64,000 nucleotides of DNA from Paratinospora sagittata (lineage: Eukaryota; Streptophyta; Magnoliopsida; Ranunculales; Menispermaceae), in assembly GCA_035771175.1 (NCBI GenBank), contig CM069592.1, forward strand, positions 40,364,623-40,428,622, written 5' to 3'. The translations under genes and the position numbers were made by a program. The notes under the pieces are model-generated. The model was not told the origin of the DNA. It saw only the letters and a program-made list of their open reading frames with translations, and made no database searches. Below are positions 1 through 8,714 of this stretch, piece by piece; position 1 is the first letter of the stretch, and each line of letters starts with the position of its first letter.

Positions 1-168
1 GACATTAATAAACAAACATATATAAATATAGAAGACCAAATATTTTATTAAGCTTTTGGTAAACTGCTGGTACAGGTAGAGATGCGAATAAATATATATA
101 AATTATGCAAACAAATACATAAAAGGATTTTTTCTTTTTATTCTCATAGACAAAACTATCAAAAACTA

Positions 169-1341
169 TCATAGCTCATGTCTACCATTGGGCCTTGCAT
201 ACTCCAGACGATTGTTACCACGGTCATCATCACTTGCATCATTTTCTTCTACTCTGGCCTTAAAAACCTCAAAACCCACTCCAATAATAACTGTTTCAGA
301 AATTCCGAAAATTTATAGTAATAATCAAGTATTAGTCAAACACATATATATAATTGGTTATTACCAAGTGATTATTATTACAAACAAATACTAAGTCATA
401 AAATTAAACATATAGCTTACTTTTCGTCAGGGGCAAAGTGAGGGAGAAGGTGGTCCTCTTGCGATTGACATCTATGCGGCGGGTGGGGCGACGGTAGCTT
501 TCGGGTGCGGGTAAGGTGGCGGGGACGTTCGAAGGGGCTGGGAGGGGTTTGGGGCGGTCGCGGCGGCGAAAAAAGTTCAGACCTATACAACAGTAAGTCA
601 TATTATAATTTATAATAGTGAATATGTACATCCATTGCACATGATCAATTAATATTTTTTTTAACTCTAAACAAATGAGTTATAAATGAAAAACATGGTT
701 ATATGGTAAGCTGTTTGGATGATTACCATGGCCCTGTTTACGAGAGTTTTTCGAAAAGTGTCTTTTCAAGAAGCGCTTCTACCAAAAGCGCTTATGATTA
801 AAGTTGTTCTTCCCAACTTCTTCTTAAAGCTAAAAATTATTTTTTTCCATTGTAATTTAAGTAAAAGCATGTGTTGTCAAACACTTTCGAAAGTATTTTT
901 GCTCTAAACACATTTTAAAAAAAAACTCTCCCAGACGAGGCCTCTACGAATATTTGGAACAGTTTTGGTGATAAAAATTTTAAAAAAATGCTTTACCATC
1001 AAATATATATTTATATTTTGAAGTTGAATTTCAGCTAGAATAGGAGCTGAGAAACATTAATGGCTTAATTTGGTGGTGTTGTATGGGGTGAGCCAAATTA
1101 AGTTTGAAGTAGGTTCATGGTCCCAAAGCAATGATAAGCATGGCAAAAATTCAATAATTATCATCCAGCTATATATATATGTATGTATGTATGTATATAC
1201 ACTAGAAATGATCATTCAAGAGCAGATTTTGAACAAGTTGGAAATTTACAGCAACTTACCTGTTGCAGGAATGGCAAAGAAGAGTAGAAGGATGAAAAGA
1301 TTAGTGAAAAGCAGAAGCCCTTTCTTCCCTTTAAGCCTCAT
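169..1341 (-). CDS. Small secreted-peptide-like precursor, copy 1 (121 aa)
   Basis: Three exons on the minus strand (1260-1341, 421-582, 169-290) join in frame through GT-AG introns to give 121 residues. Exon 1 is a lysine-rich start plus a leucine/phenylalanine-rich signal peptide (about residues 1-27, ending AIPATG). Exon 2 is proline- and arginine-rich (LPAPESYRRPTRR). Exon 3 carries an acidic stretch (ENDASDDD) and ends RLEYARPNGRHEL. I do not recognise the family. A short secreted precursor with basic and proline-rich spacers and a conserved tail motif suggests a signalling peptide, but that is inference. It is the tandem paralogue of the gene at 4827-6502: intron positions match and exon 3 is 122 nt in both. 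The codon phase is intact throughout, unlike copy 2. Confidence 0.6.
729..943. mobile_element. MITE-like insertion in intron 1 of peptide gene copy 1
   Basis: Imperfect terminal inverted repeats are visible: the left end reads GGCCCTGTTTACGAGAG and the right end, reverse complemented, reads GGCCTCGTCTGGGAGAG. The interior is non-coding. The block is absent from the matching intron of the paralogous gene at 4827-6502. I could not find a clean target-site duplication, so the exact ends are approximate. Confidence 0.5.
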
Positions 1342-2104
1342 AATCAATCTCTCCTTCTAAGATTCTGGAGGCAAAAGCAACCCAAATTTGTTGCACTTTA
1401 TTCCCAAGCTGACTGAATTGAAACTCTTATGGCGGTATATTTCTTTTTTCTTTTTTTTTTTCCTGTCAAAAGAGAGGAAATCATTCCAAGAAAAACTTCA
1501 TAAGAGAACAACCTGCTTACATATAAAAGACAATTACTTATATAATGCAAGCATAAAATCAAGACGCGCAAATTCATGGTGGTTTGCTTAATTTATTAGA
1601 AATTAATCTTTGTAAACTATATATATTTCTTTATTTATTTTCTTCATGTATGTTAATTATTTTGTTTGGATGGTCCTCGTCTTGACTGAGCCCTCCATTG
1701 GAAAAAGTTTTAGAAACAATGATAGATTTATATATAGTACTTGACCTTGGTTATATGTATTTTTTAACGAGATCAACCGTCTTTCCCTAGTTTTTTGGGT
1801 TAAATTACAAATGAAATGTGAAGAAGTAATCAATAAACTACAGATAAATGCCGCTACCGATGCTATGGCGTGCCTGCTTACGGTTAAACCATGAGCTCCC
1901 CTCCTAACACGTAGTCACGCTTGCTTACCCCATTTAATACAAAAGCGTTTACTTAAATGTTTGACAACGTCTCTTCTTCTTTTTATCATTTTTTATTTAT
2001 TATTTTTCCCTTCTCACATAAACAATATATGCAAATCTTTATATGCAATTTTTTTGTTTTTATTTTATTTCATCATTTACAAATTTTTAAAATTTTTCTC
2101 AATA
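1342..2104. other. Spacer upstream of peptide gene copy 1
   Basis: The first 100 bases resemble the region upstream of copy 2 (about 6503-6600) and so are probably its 5' UTR and promoter. The rest is AT-rich, with T runs and TATATA stretches. I see no gene, RNA or clear repeat in it. Confidence 0.5.
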
Positions 2105-2112
2105 ACAGTAAT

Positions 2113-2706
2113 TAGGGGTGTCAATGGATTAGTTCAAATTGCAAAATCGAATCGAACCGATGTGTTCTGATCGGATCAGATAGGTTTTTTACCTTAATCG
2201 GATCGGTTTTAGTTTGGACTTTTTAAAATCCGATCGGTTTGGTTCGGTCTACGAATTAAGGTCTAAAAAATCGAACCGAACCAGATCGATTTAGAATTGA
2301 TTTTGGGAAGGATGTTGGCAATTAAACCTTGATGATTTTTATTTTACTTTATTTAACTTTGTGAGATAAAATGTAAATTAATCATTTTTTATCTTTATGG
2401 TAAAAAATGATAGTATTGTTGCATTTATGTTAGAACATAAATACTTTGATGTGAAGTTTGAACTTTTAAATTATTATTTGATGTTGTTATTATACTATGT
2501 AAAAAAATCATTTGATAAAAAATATATTTTGTAGGTTAAAATACTAAAACCGATCAATCCAAACCGAACCAAACTGGATTTTCTCTGATTAGATCGGATC
2601 AGATTAGTGGTTAGGGTCAGATCGATCTCGGTTTAGATTTTTCCAATCCGATGTCCATCTGTTCGGATTACGGTTTAGGGTATAAACTTATCCAATGATA
2701 CCCCTA
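2113..2706. mobile_element. hAT-type non-autonomous element
   Basis: The left end TAGGGGTGTCAATGGAT and the right end (reverse complement TAGGGGTATCATTGGAT) form terminal inverted repeats. They are flanked by 8-bp near-duplicates, ACAGTAAT (2105-2112) and ACAGCAAC (2707-2714), which match at 6 of 8 bases. Just inside each end lie runs of CGGTTCGGTT/AACCGAACC-like sequence. There is no transposase. TIR type and 8-bp TSD length fit the hAT superfamily. Confidence 0.65.
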
Positions 2707-2714
2707 ACAGCAAC

Positions 2715-3186
2715 TTTTAAGTTATTATTTTAAATTATTAAATAAATATTTCAATATAGTTTATGCTACTCAACCTATAATATTAAGGTGTAAAATTCAT
2801 CAAACATTTAAATAATGATAAAAGATTATTATTGACATTTTTTTTTCTTACTCTTTGATACACCACCGAGAAGAGAAAAGGGAAGAAATTAGAAGAGAAG
2901 TAAAAAAAGGGAAGAGGAAGAGAAGAAGAAGAGGAGAAGACAGGGAGACATCAATAATCAAATATTTTATTTCCTTCAATCAAGTTATTCATTTCAATTA
3001 CAAAATCTATTTTTATAGAAATCTAAAATTTTAAACTTGTATCATATATACTACGATTTAGAAATTAAAATCCTACTAAAATAAAACAATTAGAATTCTA
3101 CTAAAATAAGTAACTAATTTCATAATAAAATAAACTATTTTAAATAATAATAATAATAAATGTTTATTTATTATTTCTATTTTTAT
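2715..3186. other. AT-rich spacer with purine tract
   Basis: This has no gene. A GA-rich tract runs from about 2867 to 2947 (repeated GAAGAGAA on the plus strand), followed by AT-rich low-complexity sequence with an AAT microsatellite near 3148. Confidence 0.5.
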
Positions 3187-3471
3187 CTTGCATTGCTATT
3201 GAAAGTGATCTCAACCACTGGAAAAAAAAAAAACAAAAGAAGAAAAAGAAGAAGACAGTATACCATGTGAAACCAAGAAAAGAGAGAGCTTGTTCCACAT
3301 ACATCTATGTTTACTTGAAGCTTGGCATTTGCTTCTGGAGCTAAAACAGTTCAGTCACCACAATCATGGATGCAGAGTCTCTTTATACCATCACTAATAT
3401 TCCTTTGCCACTTACTTAAACCTCTTTACCTATGATACAAACAGAAAATTATCTGAAGGAAGAAAGTATTA

Positions 3472-3708
3472 GGCCATGTTTGATATAAAATTTAAAAACA
3501 GTTTTTTGGTTTTGAAACAAAGATTCCATGAAAACATGTATGGTTAAAAATTTTAAAAACTGTTTTCAAATTCATCATCAAGATTTGTGAAGAAAACAAT
3601 AAAACAACATTTTTGTTGTTTTCCTTGTTTTCTTTAAAAATAATCTAATTTTTTTTAAAAAAAATTGTGCTTTAAAAAATAATTTTTAAATGCTGAACCA
3701 AAAAGGCC
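3472..3708. mobile_element. MITE-like insertion in the kinase pseudogene
   Basis: It begins GGCCATGTTTGATA and ends in sequence whose reverse complement is GGGCCTTTTTGGTTCAG. It sits between host pieces that are contiguous in the parent (9510-9520). TTA lies next to both ends, which would fit a Tourist/PIF-Harbinger MITE, though this TSD is short. Confidence 0.55.
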
Positions 3709-3754
3709 CTTAAAGGTTCTTGAAAGATGTCGGAAATATAGTTGACCTTTTCAC

Positions 3755-4071
3755 TGTTAGTATATCCCCACGAAACAATCGTGATATGTAATGTATAAGT
3801 GAGCAACACAAACCGGTATTGAAGGACAAGTTAAGCCCGTGGTGTTTATCATAGTGTCAAAGCAAGTGTAAGTGAGGGATGGGTCGGGTTCGTATCTCTA
3901 GCCTGGAATGTAGGGGGAGTGCCAAGTGACTTTAGTCCTGGCATTAAAGGAGAGTGTTAGCATAAGCCCACATCGCCTAGTTATAATTATGATGTATAAT
4001 ATATAAGTCGTGAGCAACCCTATTCTTGCAAGCTAGTCTTTAAGGATGAGTTAGGCCCGTAGGCTTTATCA
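3755..4071 (+). mobile_element. TRIM retrotransposon (terminal-repeat in miniature), number 1
   Basis: Two direct repeats, 3755-3851 and 3955-4071, each start TGTTAG and end TTTATCA and share blocks such as AGTTA-GCCCGT. Right after the left repeat, TAGTGTCAAAGC resembles the initiator-tRNA primer site TGGTATCAGAGC. A purine tract (AAAGGAGAG) precedes the right repeat. The interior of about 100 bp is non-coding. LTR, primer site, purine tract and LTR are the plan of a TRIM. It interrupts the kinase pseudogene and is missing from the parent. Confidence 0.75.
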
Positions 4072-4236
4072 CTGGCTTCCGGATCTCTCAATTTCATATC
4101 CATTTTCTTTGCTTGGAGGATTTTTGGTAAGGAGAAAATCAAAAAGTTTTACTACGAGAAAAATACTAATTAGTTGAACTCTGATCAACCTTCTTAAAGA
4201 ATCACACTTGTACTTATAAGCCTACTAATAAATGAG

Positions 4237-4398
4237 AGAGTCGAAGGTCGTTTCTATATAAAAGTTTTAAGGTTCGATTCATGGTGGCGTCCTCTTCACG
4301 AGAGGTTTACCATTCTGCTCTCACCTCGAATGGGACTAACTAGTTCCATATCCAAAGGGTACAGGGATTCCTCGTGAAAAATCAAAAAAAAAAAAAAA
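4237..4398 (+). mobile_element. tRNA-derived SINE in the kinase pseudogene
   Basis: It contains a good B box (GGTTCGATTC near 4274) and ends in a run of 15 A (4384-4398). It separates host sequences that are adjacent in the parent at about 9835-9840. Pol III B box plus A tail plus a clean insertion identify a SINE; the family is unknown. Confidence 0.7.
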
Positions 4399-5133
4399 GA
4401 AGGAAAGTTCCTAATATAGCTCATTACAAATATTGTGGATTACCTTTGTATAGAAAGGCAATCCCATATATAAGGAACTTTCTACTCTTAATCTTTAGGG
4501 TTAAATCATTTGGGGATTAACCCTTCATGATCACTGTAACATCTCCAAACTCATCTAATGTATTATGTTCAGAAACAGAAACGCGCCACGTGTGTGAAGT
4601 AATTAACAGATAAAGAAAATTAAAATAAGTGAAGACACTTCATATTAACAGTTGACAATAATGTCAATAAACAAGCATAAATATAGAAAACCAAATATTT
4701 TATTTAGTTCGGTAAAGTACTGCCGGTACAGATCATAGAGATGCAAATATAAATTATACAGATTAATACATACAAGGATTTTTCTTTTTATTCTGATCAT
4801 ATATATACCAAACTATCAAAAAACTATCATGGACGGTAATTAAAGATCTTGCAGGCTTCACTTGCATCATCATCATCTTCTTGTCTAGTACCATTGGCCC
4901 TCACATACTCTAAACGCAATCCGATACATGAAGAAGACTTTATAAAAGCTGTTTCAAAAATTCCAGAAAATAATAGCAATAATCAAGCATTATATAAACA
5001 CATATAATTGATTATTACCAAGTGATCATTAATTAGAAACAAATACTAAGTCATAAAATTAAATATTTTACCATTACTCAGGGACCGAGCGCGCGAAGGG
5101 GAGGGTGGCACGTTATGGTGCTCGGAAAATAGG

Positions 5134-5183
5134 AGGCGGCGGCGGTGGCGGCGGTGGCGGCGGTGGCGGCGGTGGCGGCGGTA
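5134..5183. repeat. GGCGGCGGT minisatellite in exon 2 of peptide copy 2
   Basis: About five perfect 9-bp units, GGCGGCGGT on the plus strand, encode either poly-proline or a HRR repeat on the minus strand depending on frame. Copy 1 lacks the expansion and shows a single CGTCGCCCC block at the same place. Confidence 0.85.
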
Positions 5184-5620
5184 GCTTTCGGGTGCGGGGG
5201 AAGGGGGCAGGGACGAAACCGGGGAAGGGGAGGCTGGGTAAAGCGGGGACGGGGCGGGGAAAAGGGATCCCGATCCCACCTACACAACAGTAAACCATAT
5301 TAACACATAGTAAGTAATTATGTCCGTGCACTGCACACATGATCAATTAGTATTCCTTTTCTGTAAGACCATCGAGCAGAAGACCTTTCACGATAGGCTT
5401 AAGATTCAAGATTGATCACTAAAAGGCAGCTTACAGAGGAAATTGTAATAGATGTTGTGCTTTAAGTTAAAATAAATAATAGAAAATAAATAATTTTAAA
5501 AAAAATATGGGAGTAAGGTATTTTGAGCAAATTTATAAAGAGAATGGTGGATTGCTTAGGTAATTTTGGATGAATATATAAATATTTTAAGCAGTTTGGG
5601 TGGCAAAAATATTGGATATA

Positions 5621-6170
5621 TGTGGACAGAAATAATAGTCTTATATCGGATATCGGCAAGTTCATCACATAAAATATAAATTGAGATATCACCCTCGTTA
5701 GTACTAAGGCTTTTTGAAGTACTAAAATCCCACACATGGGCTTAAAGATAGTTAAGTTGAGAATAATATTAGTATTAGTAGAATTTCAAGTCAGCACAAC
5801 AAGTGGTATCAGAGCCAATGGTTCGACTGAGACGTATATATGTCAAGGAAAAGCACGCATGTGTGCCCATAGTCACAGATGGTTCCTTAAGTTCTTCCTC
5901 CTCGAGATAATGACAACAGTTGATCTAACATGGATTGTGCGGTGTAATCGTGATGAAGTTAAATTTCGGTCCAAGATAGAGATTCGTTGAGTGTGTGTAG
6001 ACCGAAATAATAGTTCTATCGGATATCAATAAGTTTATCACATAAAATATAAATTGGGATCTCACCGTTATTAGTACCGAGGTCTTTTGAAGTAAAACCG
6101 TATACCTTAGCTCAAAGGTGGTTAAGTTGGAGATAATATTGGTACTAATAAATATCAGACCAACACAACA
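5621..6170 (+). mobile_element. TRIM retrotransposon, number 2
   Basis: Direct terminal repeats lie at 5621-5801 and 5994-6170. Each starts TGTG and ends CAACACAACA or CAGCACAACA, and they share blocks such as TCACATAAAATATAAATTG. The primer-binding site TGGTATCAGAGCC (5804-5816) is a perfect match to the initiator-methionine type and lies 2 bp after the left repeat. The interior of about 190 bp holds no gag-pol. It is inserted in intron 1 of the peptide gene copy 2; copy 1 has no equivalent. Confidence 0.85.
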
Positions 6171-6502
6171 AAAAAAGATTTTACCATCAACTGTCAAGTA
6201 TCCTTAACGTAATATGTATGTTTACCAACCTCCAAACTAATATTTTGAAGTTGATAATTTCAGCCAAAATAGTAGCTCAGAAACATTAATAGCTTAATTT
6301 GGTGGTATTTGTGAGGTGAGGCAAATTAAGTTTGAAGTAGGTTCATGGTCCCAAAACAATGATAATTAAGCATGAAAATTTTTGGTTCCATGAAATTGAG
6401 AATGAAATAGATTTAATGCTTACCTGCCGCCACAGGAGCGGTACATGACAATAGAAGAATGGAAAGGAGGAGAAGGAGGATTATTTGTTTCATCATTTTC
6501 AT

Positions 6503-6830
6503 TTTTTTTTTTCCTAGATCTTGTGTGGAAATCCAAGTGACATTGTGTTGGAATTTATAGGCCAAGCATTTTCCAAATGATCTCTTTGAAGCCTTTTAGG
6601 TGGGTGAGCAATCAATTTCAGATGAATTTACTCATTTGAAGTAGTCTTAAATCTTTTAGCTCTATCCACATATATATATATGATCTGTCACCATCTTAAG
6701 CGTGTAATAGGCCACAAAGTCAGCTGAATCATAATGTAAAATATTAACAGTAATATTTATGAAAACTGCCCAAGCCAATGAAAAATGCTTTAGGTACATG
6801 GGACGGTGTGTATACCCCCTCATCACATTG
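6503..6830. other. Upstream region of peptide gene copy 2
   Basis: The first ~100 bases, including a T run at 6501-6512, resemble the region upstream of copy 1 and are probably its promoter and 5' UTR. A TATATATATA stretch lies at 6669-6680. No gene is seen. Confidence 0.45.
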
Positions 6831-7290
6831 AGCCCGTTTGGCATAGCAATTACAATGGCTTTTTCATAGTTTTTACTTTTTATGGCAGAAGCTTCGTTGA
6901 AGCTGCTTTTTAGACTATTTGTCATTTTCAGTTTTATCCTAAGATAATAAAATAAAATAAAATAGTTACAATATTATTGTGATTTGCAGACTTTAAAAAG
7001 AGCTTTACATATAGGTATTTTTTTACATTTTTTCTGAGGCCAAAATGTAGTATTGCCCTTTTGATTGAAAAAGGGTAAGTAATATAGCTTTTTTTATTAA
7101 AAAAAAATGTCAAAAAAAGTGTTTTTAATTGAAAGACTTTTTTTATTAATTAAATAAATAATTATCATGAATCACTTTTAAAATATAGTTGTCAAACAGA
7201 TTATCAATTTTTTTTTATAAAGGCTTTTATCAAAAATACTTTTGTTAAAAATAAATAATGTTATAAGTAAAAGTTATTCCAAACTTGCAC
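6831..7290. mobile_element. MITE-like AT-rich element
   Basis: The left end GCCCGTTTGGCATAGCAATT is of the common plant hAT or Harbinger MITE type, and the right end (reverse complement GCAAGTTTGGAATAAC) is a weak inverted match. The interior is AT-rich and non-coding. The ends are approximate and no target duplication is clear. Confidence 0.4.
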
Positions 7291-7444
7291 ATTAATAGTA
7301 CTAATTTGACTTTTTATTTTTTTTGAAAAATAGATTTATCTTAAAGTCTATTTGTTAACTCTCCTTTCCCCTTAACTCCTAAAGCTTCATTTTAAAAAGA
7401 TAAGAAGCTATATATACATTAATAATTAACAACGTTTAACAGCT

Positions 7445-7690
7445 ACACCACTGACCATTTCTCCCAAAATCCTTTCCCAATTTAGTGGAAAAAGTTTAAA
7501 ATGTTGAGGTTATTGAAATGTGAATTCAAAATGCATGAAAAGTGGCGGAGATTTGCTAATAATGCCATTTTCCTTGGTTTACAATAAGCCAGCACCTACT
7601 AGTCTACTACTACAAAGGCCTGCACACCTCTTATGTTATGAGTGATACAAGTACCAAATTGCTCAGCTTTCATTTTGTAAATTATAAAAA
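7445..7690. repeat. Diverged direct duplicate of the kinase 3' flank
   Basis: This matches 8250-8560 over most of its length, with shared strings ACTGACCATTTCTCCCAAAA, CTTATAATGCCATT-type sequence, AAGCCAGCACC, ACACCTCTTATG and AAGTACCAAATTG. The copy at 8250 contains about 60 bp not present here. Both lie downstream of the kinase stop codon, so this is a local duplication of its 3' UTR or flank. Confidence 0.7.
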
Positions 7691-7770
7691 GATTTAGTTG
7701 AGATGGGACCAAAATCGGAGAAAGTCGTAGTTAACTTCATGTAATTGGAAAAAGACAGACGAAGAGCCAT

Positions 7771-7969
7771 TGGATTGCAGTACAGTTAGTGAGGGCAGTT
7801 GTGTCTTAGTGGTGGAGGAGCCCAATTATAGGTTTGAACCTTACTACAATATGTATTGATAGAAAGGTGCTAGTTATCTATTCTCTCGATGTGTCAAATT
7901 CTAAATTAGTCTTGTTCTACAATGGGGTTAGCGGAGGACATTGGGATCTGGACCCAAAAAAAAAAAAAA
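7771..7969 (+). mobile_element. SINE, family A copy 1
   Basis: It starts TTGGATTGCAGTACAGTTAG-like, has an A-box-like TCTTAGTGGTGGAGGAG and B-box-like GGTTTGAACCT, and ends in 14 A (7956-7969). The same family recurs at 51769-51930 (shared GTTAGTGAGGGCAG, CTTAGTG, GAGTTTGA/GGTTTGA, TGTCAAATTCTA/GTCAAATTTTA). Confidence 0.75.
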
Positions 7970-8249
7970 GAGACTAAGTTGTGTTGAATATATATATTGT
8001 GAAATTTGATTTCTTGATATTAAGGTTTCTCCCTGTTGCTGTTGTTTTCTTTTTCTTATGAGTCTTTAGACTCATTGATGTGTTTGCAATGCCTCAGTAT
8101 GTGATGTACCTATTGGCAGAATGTTCTCTATTTGAAGATTGATTTAATGAAATGGAAACTTTGACAAAAAAAAATAATAATAAATAAATAAAATACGAGA
8201 GACAAAAGATGAACTCTGGTAAAACTTCATCTCCAAATTTTATATTCAC

Positions 8250-8560
8250 TGACCATTTCTCCCAAAATCTTTTCTCACTTTAGTAGGAAAGGTGTAAAAT
8301 ATTGAAGTTAAAACTTCATCACATGTAGAATTAACTGTGGGTCTTAAAATACTCAGATCTTAAGGCATTTACAGAGCAGAAATTATGGAAATGTGAATCC
8401 AAAATGGTGCATTTGGTCATGAAAGATGCCAGAGAACTGCTTATAATGCCATTCTCCATTGATTGTAGTAAGCCAGCACCACTACTACTAACTAAGACCT
8501 GTACACCTCTTATGAACAATTTAAGTACCAAATTGAGCTTTCATTGTGTAGATTGTACAT
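8250..8560. repeat. Second copy of the duplicated kinase 3' flank
   Basis: Partner of the repeat at 7445-7690. It lies directly downstream of the kinase stop codon (8715) on the minus strand and is therefore likely part of the kinase 3' UTR. Confidence 0.65.
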
Positions 8561-8714
8561 CAAAACACTTATCTGAATCATACTTGATAAATGAGATACA
8601 AGAGAATATAAATAAGTGGTTCAGGAGAAAAAGACCAAATTCAATTCCTATTCCAAAAAAATTAGTTACAATCTTCGAGGGACTCTCTACCAGACTACCA
8701 ATGCTTCTCTATTC

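Larger units (their letters stand above)
3187..4565 (-). pseudogene. Truncated duplicate of the kinase 3' end
   Basis: The stretch 3187-3470 matches 9050-9515 of the downstream kinase gene (start of exon 7, intron 6, exon 6), and 4072-4236 plus 4399-4565 match 9560-9990 (exon 5 and part of intron 4). Shared strings include TTGCTTCTGGAGCT and CCTTCTTAAAGAATCAC. The exon 6 copy contains stops, most of exon 7 and the whole kinase domain are absent, and three mobile elements interrupt it. It is a dead partial duplicate with breakpoints in exon 7 and intron 4 of the parent. Confidence 0.8.
4827..6502 (-). pseudogene. Secreted-peptide-like precursor, copy 2 (probable frameshift)
   Basis: The gene structure equals copy 1: exon 1 6424-6502 (signal peptide MKMMKQIILLLLLSILLLSC), exon 2 about 5072-5279, exon 3 4827-4948 (122 nt, as in copy 1). 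Exon 3 in the expected phase reads RLEYVRANGTRQEDDDDASE and ends ACKIFNYRP. Exon 2, however, is 208 nt (1 more than a multiple of 3) because a C run near 5197 has one extra base compared with copy 1. Read from the signal peptide it becomes a polyproline tail ending at 5113; read in the other frame it gives SYRRHRRHRR and joins exon 3. It is either a recent pseudogene, a sequencing error in the C run, or a diverged product. The second TRIM sits in intron 1. Confidence 0.5.

Noticed and set aside
5113..5346. Polyproline open frame at the peptide copy 2 exon 2
   Set aside because: It starts in the intron and depends on the extra C; copy 1 supports the other frame. It is recorded under the frameshift finding and not as a separate gene.
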